64,000 nucleotides of DNA, taken from positions 930,001 through 994,000 of the forward strand of contig OX639992.1 of NCBI GenBank assembly GCA_951828515.1, written 5' to 3'. Source of the stretch: an uncultured Poribacteria bacterium. GTDB taxonomy: Bacteria > Poribacteria > WGA-4E > WGA-3G. A model generated the notes under the pieces. That model did not search any database. It was not told the origin of the DNA and saw only the letters and a program-made list of their open reading frames with translations. Below are positions 8,765 to 17,449 of the stretch, piece after piece; the first letter of the stretch is position 1; each line of letters starts with the position of its first letter. Position numbers and translations under genes: made by a program.

Positions 8765-9037
8765 TTAGTTTTGTGGATCATTGCAGAGATCCACCATAGC
8801 GATCAACGGGGGCAGTATCTTTCAAGTGCTTATATCTCCACCCTCACTCGTCATGGGATTGAGATTTCATTAGCACAGAGAGGCCGCCCTTGGGAAAATG
8901 GATATGCCGAACGACTCATCCGAACCCTCAAGGAGGAAGAAGTTCACCTCAATGACTATGAGGATATAATCGAGGTGAGAGCACGCATTGAGCATTTTAT
9001 CACACAGGAACTGAAAAAACGGGACCAGCAACTATAG
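8765..9037 (+). pseudogene. IS3/IS481-type transposase remnant (integrase core)
   Basis: About 88 residues match the C-terminal half of an rve/DDE integrase core: IHHSDQRGQYLSSAY holds the second catalytic Asp, and GRPWENGYAERLIRTLKEEE holds the Glu. The first Asp and the N-terminus are absent, and after HFITQ the reading frame runs into a terminator hairpin and stops. There is no proper start codon or ribosome binding site. A second piece of the same family, beginning at the homologous HFITQ, sits at 17450-17575. Confidence 0.75.
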
Positions 9038-9061
9038 AATATAGTTACCAGTCCCGTTTTT
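9015..9061. terminator. Bidirectional terminator
   Basis: A perfect outer stem AAAAACGGGAC (9015-9025) / GTCCCGTTTTT (9051-9061) encloses an inner stem AACTAT/ATAGTT. T runs lie on both sides, so it can end transcription of the minus-strand Asp-Met lipoprotein gene. The left arm also forms the last codons of the transposase remnant. Confidence 0.8.
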
Positions 9062-9084
9062 AGAGATGCTGTGAAATGGAACTA

Positions 9085-9540
9085 TTAGGCATCATCATTC
9101 ATGTCGTCGTCGTCATCGTCGTCATCGTCGTCCATGCCGTCGTCCATGCCATCACCCATGCCGTCGTCCATCATGCCGTCGTCCATCATGCCGTCGTCCA
9201 TCATGCCGTCGTCCATCATGCCGTCGTCCATCATGCCGTCGTCCATCATGCCGTCGTCCATCATGCCGTCGTCCATCATGCCGTCGTCCATCATGCCGTC
9301 GTCCATCATGGTGCCGTCGTCCATCATGGTGCCGTCATCCATCATGGTGCCGTCATCCATCATGGTGCCGTCATCCATCATGGTGCCGTCATCCATCATG
9401 GTGCCGTCCATCATTTCCGAGTCGCTTTCTGCCATCATGTCATCCGTAACCGGCGTCATGATCTGCTGAGCTCTTTCACAGGATACAAAGGCGAAACAAC
9501 AAACCAAAATGGCGATTAAAATCATCTGAAATTTGAACAT
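9085..9540 (-). CDS. Asp/Met minisatellite lipoprotein
   Basis: The 151-residue protein has a lipoprotein signal (AFVSC, Cys21) closely related to that of the P460 lipoprotein (both continue CERAQQ), with AAGGAG before the ATG. The mature part is almost entirely low complexity: about six GTMMDD units, about ten GMMDD units, then a run of ten Asp and DMNDDA. It has no globular domain. A highly acidic Met-rich surface chain could bind calcium or soft metals such as copper, but that is speculation. It ends at the terminator at 9015-9061. Confidence 0.75.
   Translation of the reverse strand: MFKFQMILIAILVCCFAFVSCERAQQIMTPVTDDMMAESDSEMMDGTMMDDGTMMDDGTMMDDGTMMDDGTMMDDGTMMDDGMMDDGMMDDGMMDDGMMDDGMMDDGMMDDGMMDDGMMDDGMMDDGMGDGMDDGMDDDDDDDDDDMNDDA
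9165..9411 (-). repeat. Minisatellite of 15-base and 18-base coding units
   Basis: On the plus strand, about ten copies of GCCGTCGTCCATCAT are followed by six copies of an 18-base unit built on GTGCCGTCATCCATCAT. Both periods keep the reading frame, so slippage would change protein length without breaking it. Confidence 0.9.
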
Positions 9541-9745
9541 TGTTAGTGCTCCTTAATTCTATATACCTAAAGTAAATAGTTATGGAAAAGTCACAAATCT
9601 CATAGTGAGGCTTCAAAACAATGAAGTTTATTCAGGTGAGATGTGATTTCCCAAATCCATGTACCAATACAATTTTAATAAATTATACTATTTTCCGCTT
9701 TAATTTTCAATAAAAAAACGGAAGAATCGTTATTTTGGCTTACTT

Positions 9746-11344
9746 CTACGGATCGGTCTTCAGAATTTCTGAGCGAATTCTCAGAATATAGGGGTGTTTC
9801 GGAGTTTGCGCAAAAGCAGTTTCGATTTCACGTCGTGCGTCGGGAATACGATTGAGACGATAATATACGAAAGCAAGCGTCGCACGGTGTGTAGGTTGAT
9901 CGTCGCTTTTAAAAGCTATCTTTGCCAAGGTAAGTGCCTCAGCGAGTTCCCTGTTTTCTCTCGCAAGTAGCGAGGCTAACGCTTCTTTCGGAAACGGGGC
10001 ATCTGGCGCGAGCTGAATGGCGCGCCGGAAATCTGTTTCTGCCATACCAGACTTTTTATGTTTCTCATAAATTTTGCCTCGCCACAAGTACCCTGGTGCC
10101 CATGTTGGTTCGTGTTGTATCCCCATCGTAAGGGCATGTTCGGCGGCTTGTAGGTCTCCGACACTTTCGTGTAAATTCGCGAGTTGCACGTAGGTGTCCA
10201 TAAAATCGGGTTCATGTTGGATAAGCGCGAGATAGTGTGAAACCGCTGTCGTTTGGTTTCCGAGTTTGGCTTCTATCATACCGAGATGCAAAAGTGCCTG
10301 GCGTGAATTAGGCTCTATCCTGAGTACACGTTGATACGACTGCTTCGCATCTGCGAATTTGCCGAGTTGCATCTGGACGTAGGCGTAATCTTTCAACGCG
10401 AAAGTAAAGGTTTCATCCGATGCGATGGCTTTTTGAAGAGGTGTTAAAGCACGCTGCGGCTGTCCCTTTTCAATGAACCAATGCGCTTGACGACGGTAGC
10501 GTTCCGCCAACTTGCGACGATAACGCGCTTCTGCGGCTTCGGCATCTTCATTGTTCCCGATATTGCGAAGCGTATCCGCGAGTGATTTGTGAAAGAGTGG
10601 TTCGTCTGGGGCATGTCGGATGGCGCGTTCATAAAAACGTTGCGCGACGGTGAATTGTCTGCGGCTTGCACCAACCTCACCACGTCCAAAGGCGGCACTC
10701 GCAAGCGTCTTGTCTTGGGTGAGTGCTTCCCGAAATGCGGCATCGGCTTCGTCGATTCGGTTGAGTTTGAGAAGAACGTGACCAAGGTTATTGTAGGCAG
10801 CGGTCGTCTCTGGATGTAGTTGCACGGCGACGATATAGTATCTGCGTGCCTGCTCTAAATTGCCACGCTCGGTTTCAATCTGTCCCAAAGCGACATACCA
10901 TGCCACAGGGGCATCTTCACCCGCATCTTTGACGGATTTTTGAAACCACATGTCGGCTTCATCAAGTTGTTTATGACGATGATACGCGGCAGCGAGTTTG
11001 GCTTGCACCGTGAGTTGTAGGCGAGATATTGTAATATTACCTTGGGGTTGTGTTGAGAGGAGCTGCAAGGCACGTTGAAAAGCAATAATAGCGGTGCGGT
11101 AGTCCTTCAGCTTTGCGGCGGCATCGCCCTCGCCGATATAGACAATCGGAAAATTTGGTGACTGTTTGGCGAGTACTTGATATAAACGGAGTGCCTCGTG
11201 CCACTCATCCACTTGAAACGCATGCTGGGCATCCTTCAACTGCTTCTGGAACGCTTTAGGATAGTCCGCTATATCGTCTCCAGTTGCCGACACGGTGAGG
11301 ATAAACGGAAGTGTGACGACGACGAAATATCCCCATTTTACCAT
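9746..11344 (-). CDS. Exported TPR repeat protein
   Basis: The frame is open further upstream, but the start at 11344 is chosen because AAAGAGA lies just before it and it gives a signal peptide (MVKWGYFVVVTLPFILTVSA). The 532-residue product is then tandem tetratricopeptide repeats throughout (for example AYNNLGHVLLKLNRIDEADAAFREAL, split over two helices), a scaffold for protein contacts. It is the last gene of an operon after the SurA-like foldase (49 bases away). This arrangement suggests a periplasmic scaffold, perhaps in envelope protein maturation. Confidence 0.75.
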   Translation of the reverse strand: MVKWGYFVVVTLPFILTVSATGDDIADYPKAFQKQLKDAQHAFQVDEWHEALRLYQVLAKQSPNFPIVYIGEGDAAAKLKDYRTAIIAFQRALQLLSTQPQGNITISRLQLTVQAKLAAAYHRHKQLDEADMWFQKSVKDAGEDAPVAWYVALGQIETERGNLEQARRYYIVAVQLHPETTAAYNNLGHVLLKLNRIDEADAAFREALTQDKTLASAAFGRGEVGASRRQFTVAQRFYERAIRHAPDEPLFHKSLADTLRNIGNNEDAEAAEARYRRKLAERYRRQAHWFIEKGQPQRALTPLQKAIASDETFTFALKDYAYVQMQLGKFADAKQSYQRVLRIEPNSRQALLHLGMIEAKLGNQTTAVSHYLALIQHEPDFMDTYVQLANLHESVGDLQAAEHALTMGIQHEPTWAPGYLWRGKIYEKHKKSGMAETDFRRAIQLAPDAPFPKEALASLLARENRELAEALTLAKIAFKSDDQPTHRATLAFVYYRLNRIPDARREIETAFAQTPKHPYILRIRSEILKTDP

Positions 11345-11393
11345 AGTCTCTTTGCCTGTAGTACGTCTTTGGGACTGATTATAGTTCATCCGT

Positions 11394-12365
11394 TTATTTC
11401 GCATCGCTTTTCTCTTGGGCAAGTTCATCATCCAAAATATGCCAAGTTTCCTCTTCTTTCCGTCTGGTTAACCATGCTTCAAACTGTTCGGTTGCCAGTT
11501 CCCGTCGAATCCGTTCTGTGACCTCCTCACTAACTTCCTCATACGTTTTTTGGTACGCCGAATTGTTCCGGATGCGTTCAACGATCCGGTATCCCTCTGT
11601 AACGGAAAATGGCATGCTCGGTTCAGAAACTCGCAGTTCAGTTACGATGCCCCCTAAAGGTGTGTCTACTTCAAGTGTTAGGACCTCAAACTTGATTTCC
11701 AACTGTGTCTCATAAGTTTCATAAACCGCCTGAAATGTATCACCCTGTTGTAAACGTGCATTGAGTTTTGGCACCAGTTCTTCGACAGTCTGTTTTTCTC
11801 TCTCGGATCCATCTTTCGGCATGACGATCAGTAATGATTTGAAGGTGACTGTCGGTGGTACAATAAACTCGGCACTATTGGTATCGTAATATGACTTGGC
11901 GAATCTCGCGACCTTTTCGCTATTGACGGCATTGAAAAATATACGGCGGAAGAATTCATCGTAAATCAACTGATCGTAGACCCGCGCTTCTACCGCCTCT
12001 TTTTCCAATTGAGCCTGCTGCAAAACGTTTTGGAATACCGTATCTGAAACATATTTAGCAGAAATTTCTGCTATCTTTGCGGCTACCTGCGTATTACGCT
12101 CGGTTACAATGATGCCAAGGCGCTCGGCTTCCTGTAGGACGAATTTACGATTGATAATAGTGTTGAGTACTGTACGTTTCTCGGCGGTGGTCGATGTTGT
12201 GTCTGTGCGTATCCTAAAGACTGTAGCGATACGGAGCTCATCTTCGAGTTCACTGCGTGTGATAGCATCCTCGTTGACGACCGCGATGATTGAATCAATA
12301 AGCGTTTGGGCGTATACGTTACCACCGATACAGAATAGGATCAGAAAGGTGATGTAGCGAATCAT
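11394..12365 (-). CDS. SurA-like periplasmic peptidyl-prolyl isomerase/chaperone
   Basis: The 323-residue protein has a signal peptide (to about VYAQ) and the SurA N-terminal helical domain (DSIIAVVNEDAITRSELEDEL, and TIINRKFVLQEAERLG), followed by a divergent parvulin-like region and a C-terminal helix. SurA proteins hold outer-membrane proteins unfolded in the periplasm. The parvulin active site is not clear, so chaperone activity without isomerase activity is possible. The start codon lies one base after the stop of the dehydratase gene, so the two are coupled. Confidence 0.75.
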   Translation of the reverse strand: MIRYITFLILFCIGGNVYAQTLIDSIIAVVNEDAITRSELEDELRIATVFRIRTDTTSTTAEKRTVLNTIINRKFVLQEAERLGIIVTERNTQVAAKIAEISAKYVSDTVFQNVLQQAQLEKEAVEARVYDQLIYDEFFRRIFFNAVNSEKVARFAKSYYDTNSAEFIVPPTVTFKSLLIVMPKDGSEREKQTVEELVPKLNARLQQGDTFQAVYETYETQLEIKFEVLTLEVDTPLGGIVTELRVSEPSMPFSVTEGYRIVERIRNNSAYQKTYEEVSEEVTERIRRELATEQFEAWLTRRKEEETWHILDDELAQEKSDAK

Positions 12366-12366
12366 G

Positions 12367-13539
12367 TTACCGCGGATTCCTCGGCGTTAGCCACTCCTCT
12401 TCAATGTGCAGACCGAGTCCCGGACCGTCATTGGGAGAGATGTAACTGTCTGTTGGGAGGGACTCACCTTCAAATCGTTTCATCTCCTCTAACGGTACAC
12501 CGGGTGGGGTACCGAGGTAGTATTCTACCCAGGGTGTGTTCGGCATAGCAGCGGAAAGATGGAGCCCGGATTGTCGGAGTCCGCCACCGTGGAAGATAAC
12601 GGTGAGTCCAGCGGCATCTGCGAGATGACAGATTTTGACGCATTCGGTTATCCCACCTACCCAGAAGGTATCCGGCTGCAGGATATCCAAGCACCGTTTT
12701 TCGATGATCTGCTGGAATGGGAAACGCGTATAGTGATGTTCTCCGCTCGCTAAGCTTACCCAGTCCACAGCCTCTCTGACTTTCACTAAGCCATCGATGT
12801 CTTCTGGGATAAGGAACTCCTCGATCCATTTGAGACGATACGGACGGAGGCGGTGTGCCAAGCGGATGGTGTAATCAACATCGAAAGCCATGTAGCAGTC
12901 GAGCATGATTTCAACGTCGTCACCGACCGTTTCTCTGGTCTTCGCCACCAGTTTTTCGTTCTCTTTTAAACCCCATTCACCGTCCACAGGTCCGTAGGGA
13001 CACGCCAATTTCACGGCTTTGAATCCGAGTTCCAACTGCCAATCGGTATCGTTGCCTGTGGCGTAGGCGAACATTTTTTCACGCAACGGTCCACCGAGTA
13101 GTTCATAGACAGGTTGGTTCTTAATTTTGCCGTTCAGATCCCACAAGGCGATATCGACACCACTCATCGCGCAACTTGTTAAGCCTTGTGAACCGTAAGG
13201 TTTGGACATACGGAACATCATATCCCAAATCTTCTCAACAGCGAAGCAGTTTTCGCCGATCAGCATCGGTGCGAAATGTTCATCAATAATTGCAGCGACC
13301 GGTGTGCCGAAAGAGGTCTCCCCTATGCCCCAAGTACCGTCTTCGGCAGTGACTTTGACGTAGACCTGATCCCACGTCTTCGGCATCCAACTGGAACGGT
13401 GGCGTTTATATTGCGGATAGCGCGACATCGGGTTCGCAACTTCGGCGTGGACATTCCACGGCTCACGACGAGGTTCCGTGCGTTTGATGTCGCGTTGTGG
13501 TACATTGATTCGGACTGTCTGTATATCTTTGATTTTCAT
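12367..13539 (-). CDS. Mandelate racemase/muconate lactonizing family (L-rhamnonate dehydratase-like)
   Basis: This 390-residue enolase-superfamily enzyme carries the expected magnesium ligands and catalytic residues: LDCYMAFD (Asp), WIEEFL (Glu), SGEHHYT (Glu) and FHGGGLRQS (His). The N-terminal NPMSRYPQYKRHR and the C-terminal PGLGLHIEEEW fit the rhamnonate dehydratase branch, which dehydrates L-rhamnonate or a similar aldonate to a 2-keto-3-deoxy acid. GGAG lies before the ATG. It leads an operon with the foldase and TPR genes, an odd partnership for a sugar-acid enzyme. The DlgD, FAA and Gfo/Idh genes at the left end could belong to the same metabolism. Confidence 0.85.
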   Translation of the reverse strand: MKIKDIQTVRINVPQRDIKRTEPRREPWNVHAEVANPMSRYPQYKRHRSSWMPKTWDQVYVKVTAEDGTWGIGETSFGTPVAAIIDEHFAPMLIGENCFAVEKIWDMMFRMSKPYGSQGLTSCAMSGVDIALWDLNGKIKNQPVYELLGGPLREKMFAYATGNDTDWQLELGFKAVKLACPYGPVDGEWGLKENEKLVAKTRETVGDDVEIMLDCYMAFDVDYTIRLAHRLRPYRLKWIEEFLIPEDIDGLVKVREAVDWVSLASGEHHYTRFPFQQIIEKRCLDILQPDTFWVGGITECVKICHLADAAGLTVIFHGGGLRQSGLHLSAAMPNTPWVEYYLGTPPGVPLEEMKRFEGESLPTDSYISPNDGPGLGLHIEEEWLTPRNPR

Positions 13540-13566
13540 CGTCTCGCTCCGTTCAAGGTTTGTGGT

Positions 13567-13595
13567 ATATTACCATAACTCATTACTTAATTCAA
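13567..13595 (-). promoter_or_regulatory. Putative promoter of the dehydratase operon
   Basis: On the minus strand TTGAAT and TAATAT are separated by 17 bases (plus-strand 13590-13595 and 13567-13572), just upstream of the start at 13539. Confidence 0.4.
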
Positions 13596-13639
13596 CGGAT
13601 TTTGCGAGTGATTTGGATTATTTCATTTTTGGTGTTTGC

Positions 13640-13669
13640 TTGACATCTGTTTGTCGGATGTGGTATCAT
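13640..13669 (+). promoter_or_regulatory. Putative promoter of the TPR-antitoxin/PIN operon
   Basis: TTGACA (13640-13645) and TATCAT (13664-13669) have an 18-base spacer and lie 37 bases before the ATG, divergent from the promoter at 13567-13595. Confidence 0.6.
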
Positions 13670-13706
13670 TACCCTCAAGTAACCCGCATTGTGGAGGTAA
13701 AAAGTG

Positions 13707-16616
13707 ATGCAACAACTGAATCAAGAATTTGCTGCTACCCATTACAACAGCGACTTTGCTTATGGTTACATAGGCACATCTGATAGTTACATAGAAGACC
13801 ATAGCAAAACGATAGCCATTACTCCTCATGATGCTGAAACCTACAATACCGTCGGCATCGCTCATAACGAAAAAGGCGAGTACGATCTTGCCATCGAAAA
13901 TTTTAGTAAAGCGATAGAACTGGATCCAGAGCATACTGGTGCTTATAACGATCGCGGTGTTGCTTACGATAGAAAAGGTGAGTATGATAAAGCTATTCAG
14001 GACTATGTCACAGCGATAACTTTAAATCCTAAGTTTGTTGCCCCTTATAACAACCGTGGCATTACTTATGCCAAAAAAGGTGAGTACGACCTTGCCATCG
14101 CAGATTTGAGTAAGGTAATAGGACTAGATCCACGTCTTACTGAAGCTTACCTGAACCGTGGAGTCGTTTACTTTAGAAAAGGTAATTTTAACCAAGGGAT
14201 TCGAGACTGTACCAGAGCAATTCAACTCGAACCTAATGATGCAGAGGTCTATTACAACCGAGGTGTTATCTACTACGAGTCAGGTAAGGTTGATTTGGCG
14301 ATTAATGACTATAACACAGCGATACAGTTAAAACCCGCCCTTGCTGAAGCCTATGTTAATAGGGGCAACTCTTACAGAGTTAAACGGAATTTTGATTTGG
14401 CGATTAATGACTATAACACAGCGATACAGTTAAAACCCGCCCTTGCTGAAGCCTATGATAATAGGGGTCTGACTTACCAAATTGCCGGATCTTTCGATCT
14501 TGCCCTCAAAGACTTTAACATGGCAATAAGACTCAAACCGGATTATGCTGGAGCCTATAACAACCGCGGCATTGTCTACCAAAGTGTTGGGGCTTTTGAT
14601 CGTGCCTTTGAAGAATTTAATACTGCAATAAGACTAGAACCTGATCACTCCAATGCCTATAACAACCGCGGTGCAATCTACGATCGTAAAGGTGATTTTA
14701 ACAGGGCTGTTGAAGACTTAAGCATAGCTATAGAATGCAGCCCCAATCCTGCCGGTGCCTATAACAACCGCGGTGTAATTTACTATCGTAAAGGTGATTT
14801 TAACAAAGCAATTGCAGACCACAGCAAGGCAATAGAACTGAATCCAGAGTTTGCCGAAGCGTATTTCAATCGTGGCAATGCTTATAGCGGTAAAAAGATT
14901 TTTGACAAGGCGATTGCAGATCATAGTAAAGCGATAGAACTAAATCCACGTTATTACGATGCCTATATTAACCGGGGTAACGCTTATGACATTAAAGGAG
15001 AACTCCACAAAGCTGTCACAGACTTTAGTAAAGCGATAGAACTGAATCCCGAGCGTGTTGAGGCGTATTATAATCGCGGTTTCGCTTGCCGAAAAAGCGA
15101 CAAACGCATAATAGAGCGAGTTATTGTGGACTATAACATGGTGATACAATTAAACCCAGAATTTACTATCGCCTATTACAATCGTGCGGAGGCGTGGTTA
15201 CGCCTGAAAAAATGGGAACGAGCGAGAGGGGACTTGACAACTGCCCAGGACAAAGAAGTTGATATTATCGCTGCGTTTTGTTACGACTACGAAAATGTTA
15301 CGGACTTTGAAGAAAAATACCGCATTCAAGTGCCCGAGGACATCACAATATTGTTGACACCCCACCCTTCAGAAGTCGCTGATGTTGATACTTACATTAC
15401 TTGTGGTATTGATTACGGCAAAAGAGGTAAGTACGATCACGCGATTGCAGAATTTCGCAGAGTGATTGAAGTGAACCCAGAGGCTATCGCGGCATATTAC
15501 TATCGAGGTCTCGCTTACCATGACAAAGGTAGGTTTTATCGGGCAATTGATGACTTTAGCACAGTGATAAGTCTTAAACCTGATGAAGTGGATGCCTACC
15601 ACCAACGTGGTGTAGCTTACCTCAACAGAGGAATTTTTGATAAAGCAATCCAGGATTTCAACATGGTAATTAATCTCAAACCTAATGAAGCGGCTGCCTA
15701 TTGCAATCGCGGCACAGCCTATTATAATAATGGGGAGATTGGTCAGGCTATTGAAGACTACAATCAGGCGATAAACTATGATACAGATTCTGCTGAAGCA
15801 TATATTAATCGTGGCAATGCTTATCACGATAAAGGCGATACAGAAAAAGCCATCGCAGACTTTAACACAGCAATAAAACTGAATCCGGATTTTGATCAAA
15901 CATATATTAATCGTGGCAATGCTTATCACGATAAGGGTGATACAGAAAAAGCCATCGCAGACTTTAACACAGCAATAAAACTAAATCCAGGGTCTTACGT
16001 GGCATATGCGAATCGTGGCAGTGCTTACCAGCATAAAAATGAATTGGAAAAGGCGATTTCGGATTATAGTGCCGCAATAGAACTGAAACCAGAGTTTGCT
16101 GAGATTTATACTAATCGCGGCACTGGGTATCGCGACAAAGGCGAAGTAGACAAGGCGATTGCTGACTATAGTCAAGCGATAGTCCTGAAGCCAAAGGTTG
16201 CCGAATCCTACTATACACGTGGTGAAGCGTGGTTACGCATCGGAGAATGGGGAGAAGCACAACGGGATTTGACTGCTGCCATACTGCAAGGTGTGGATAG
16301 TGCTGAGGTGTTTCACAACACACACGACAGTATTGCTGCCTTTGAGGAAGAAACGGGTGTCAAATTGCCAGAAGATATTCTGAATTTACTAACGCCACGG
16401 CAAGAGCCTCTTGAAATTGATAAAGAAACACGTATCGCGCTGGCGATGAAGTATTACGAAAACGAAGAACTCAGCAGCGGCCTCGCTGCCCGTCTTGCAG
16501 GTGTGTCGCGTGAAGAGTTCTGGTATCTGATGGCGGATTACGGGCTTTCTCTGTTTGGTACAGCTGAAGATCTCCAAGAGGAACTTGAGAATGCCCACAA
16601 AGCCAGTCATCAGTAA
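13707..16616 (+). CDS. Giant TPR protein with C-terminal UPF0175 antitoxin domain
   Basis: The ATG at 13707 is preferred over the GTG at 13704 because GGAGG lies 9 bases before it. The 969 residues are more than 20 TPR units of 34 residues in two blocks. Each block ends in the same module: EAWLRLKKWERARGDL, then VDIIAAF, FEEKYRIQVPEDI and LLTP in the first; EAWLRIGEWGEAQRDL through FEEETGVKLPEDI and LLTP in the second. Only after the second module comes a UPF0175 domain (about 903-965: RIALAMKYYENEELSSG, AARLAGVSREEFWYLM), an antitoxin fold. The gene overlaps a DUF3368 PIN gene by 26 bases, the usual UPF0175 partner. No signal peptide; cytoplasmic. Inferred role: antitoxin on a large protein-binding scaffold. 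Confidence 0.85.
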   Translation: MQQLNQEFAATHYNSDFAYGYIGTSDSYIEDHSKTIAITPHDAETYNTVGIAHNEKGEYDLAIENFSKAIELDPEHTGAYNDRGVAYDRKGEYDKAIQDYVTAITLNPKFVAPYNNRGITYAKKGEYDLAIADLSKVIGLDPRLTEAYLNRGVVYFRKGNFNQGIRDCTRAIQLEPNDAEVYYNRGVIYYESGKVDLAINDYNTAIQLKPALAEAYVNRGNSYRVKRNFDLAINDYNTAIQLKPALAEAYDNRGLTYQIAGSFDLALKDFNMAIRLKPDYAGAYNNRGIVYQSVGAFDRAFEEFNTAIRLEPDHSNAYNNRGAIYDRKGDFNRAVEDLSIAIECSPNPAGAYNNRGVIYYRKGDFNKAIADHSKAIELNPEFAEAYFNRGNAYSGKKIFDKAIADHSKAIELNPRYYDAYINRGNAYDIKGELHKAVTDFSKAIELNPERVEAYYNRGFACRKSDKRIIERVIVDYNMVIQLNPEFTIAYYNRAEAWLRLKKWERARGDLTTAQDKEVDIIAAFCYDYENVTDFEEKYRIQVPEDITILLTPHPSEVADVDTYITCGIDYGKRGKYDHAIAEFRRVIEVNPEAIAAYYYRGLAYHDKGRFYRAIDDFSTVISLKPDEVDAYHQRGVAYLNRGIFDKAIQDFNMVINLKPNEAAAYCNRGTAYYNNGEIGQAIEDYNQAINYDTDSAEAYINRGNAYHDKGDTEKAIADFNTAIKLNPDFDQTYINRGNAYHDKGDTEKAIADFNTAIKLNPGSYVAYANRGSAYQHKNELEKAISDYSAAIELKPEFAEIYTNRGTGYRDKGEVDKAIADYSQAIVLKPKVAESYYTRGEAWLRIGEWGEAQRDLTAAILQGVDSAEVFHNTHDSIAAFEEETGVKLPEDILNLLTPRQEPLEIDKETRIALAMKYYENEELSSGLAARLAGVSREEFWYLMADYGLSLFGTAEDLQEELENAHKASHQ
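14299..14456 (+). repeat. Exact TPR unit duplication (102-base period)
   Basis: A stretch of more than 50 bases starting GATTAATGACTATAACACAG near 14300 recurs essentially unchanged 102 bases later (34 codons, one TPR). This marks recent unit duplication. Confidence 0.8.
15801..15985 (+). repeat. Second TPR unit duplication (102-base period)
   Basis: A block of about 80 bases containing CGTGGCAATGCTTATCACGA is repeated 102 bases apart with two or three substitutions, encoding two near-identical TPR units. Confidence 0.8.
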
Positions 16617-17079
16617 TAATAGTCCGCTTGTCGCCCTTTGGAAACTGGACCTTCTCTCCCTATTGCGAGATCTTTACACAGAGGTATGGATTCCGCGGGA
16701 GGTTGAAAAAGAGTTCCTTGCAATCAAAAAGGAAGCACGTCAAGAGGCACTTAACAGGGCATTTTGGATAAAAATTGTCGATTTGAAGGATCAGGAAAGC
16801 GGACCGTCTTATGAGAGACTCGATCCTGGCGAAGCCGCCGTATTCGCGCTGGCCGAAGAGCAGGATACTCAATTTGTCATTATTGACGAAAAGAAAGCAC
16901 GGACGGAGGCTAAAGAAATAGGATTATCCTTTAAAGGTACAGTCGGCGTTCTACTAGAGGCAAAGGAAAAAGGCTTGATTGGTGAAATCAAGCCTCTTTT
17001 AATTACCTTGCAGAAAAAAGGGATATATCTGGATGAATCGCTTATTGCTTATGCGTTAAGAGAAGCAGGCGAGATGTAG
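16591..17079 (+). CDS. PIN domain toxin, DUF3368 family
   Basis: This 162-residue protein begins at 16591, inside the end of the TPR-UPF0175 gene, with AGAGGAACTTGAGA before the ATG. PIN/DUF3368 features are VISNNSPLVALWKLDLLSLL at the N-terminus, the conserved acidic VEKEF, the LDPGEAAVFALAEE segment and FVIIDEKKAR. The first acidic position is Asn (SNNSPL), a variation also known in this family. PIN toxins are Mg-dependent RNases; DUF3368 genes typically pair with UPF0175 antitoxins, which here is fused to the TPR protein. The overlap implies coupled translation. Confidence 0.85.
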   Translation: MPTKPVISNNSPLVALWKLDLLSLLRDLYTEVWIPREVEKEFLAIKKEARQEALNRAFWIKIVDLKDQESGPSYERLDPGEAAVFALAEEQDTQFVIIDEKKARTEAKEIGLSFKGTVGVLLEAKEKGLIGEIKPLLITLQKKGIYLDESLIAYALREAGEM

Positions 17080-17082
17080 AAC

Positions 17083-17125
17083 ATGTGCGATTGGAAACTG
17101 CTCCATAGGTGTCAATTTAAGAAAA
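17083..17125 (+). repeat. MITE-like element, right half
   Basis: The core GTGCGATTGGAAACTGCTCC is followed by the terminal repeat ATAGGTGTCAATTT. The matching left half, with the same core, lies at 18167-18201 in the same orientation. The gene-free stretch 17080-18248 consists mostly of such pieces. Confidence 0.6.
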
Positions 17126-17327
17126 AATAACCGTCGCTACCCCAGACCCGGTAGGCGCTGTTTTCAACTGCGCCGGAGTTTAGACACAAACCACGGATAC
17201 TTCAAAACGGCTCTTGAGTCCCGAAGGGTTTATTTGATTGGATATTTCTTTAGCATTTCTGTAGCATACGCGAACCTCAAAGACCCAGGTTTCCCCAACG
17301 GGGCGGCATTTGTAAAAACGCAGCAAC

Positions 17328-17349
17328 AAATTGACACTATGGTGCGGTT
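17328..17349 (+). repeat. MITE-like element, left terminus
   Basis: AAATTGACACTATGGTGCGG and the next two bases match the left terminus of the element at 18167, after which the sequence diverges. Confidence 0.5.
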
Positions 17350-17449
17350 GCGTGAAAGACCCTACCGGGTCTGGGGGAAACATAGCATTACCGACAACTG
17401 TACTGCCACCGGAAATTTGGGCCACTGTCCAAACCAAGATTGTGGTTCA

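Noticed and set aside
9076-9519. Plus-strand frame encoding His/Val repeats
   Set aside because: It is the antisense shadow of the Asp-Met repeats; the minus-strand frame has a signal peptide and ribosome binding site.
9085-9540. CRISPR-like array of short regular repeats
   Set aside because: The units are contiguous 15/18-base in-frame codons without spacers, and they encode a lipoprotein.
15369-15929. 186-codon minus-strand frame inside the TPR gene
   Set aside because: Low-complexity antisense shadow of TPR codons; no start site.
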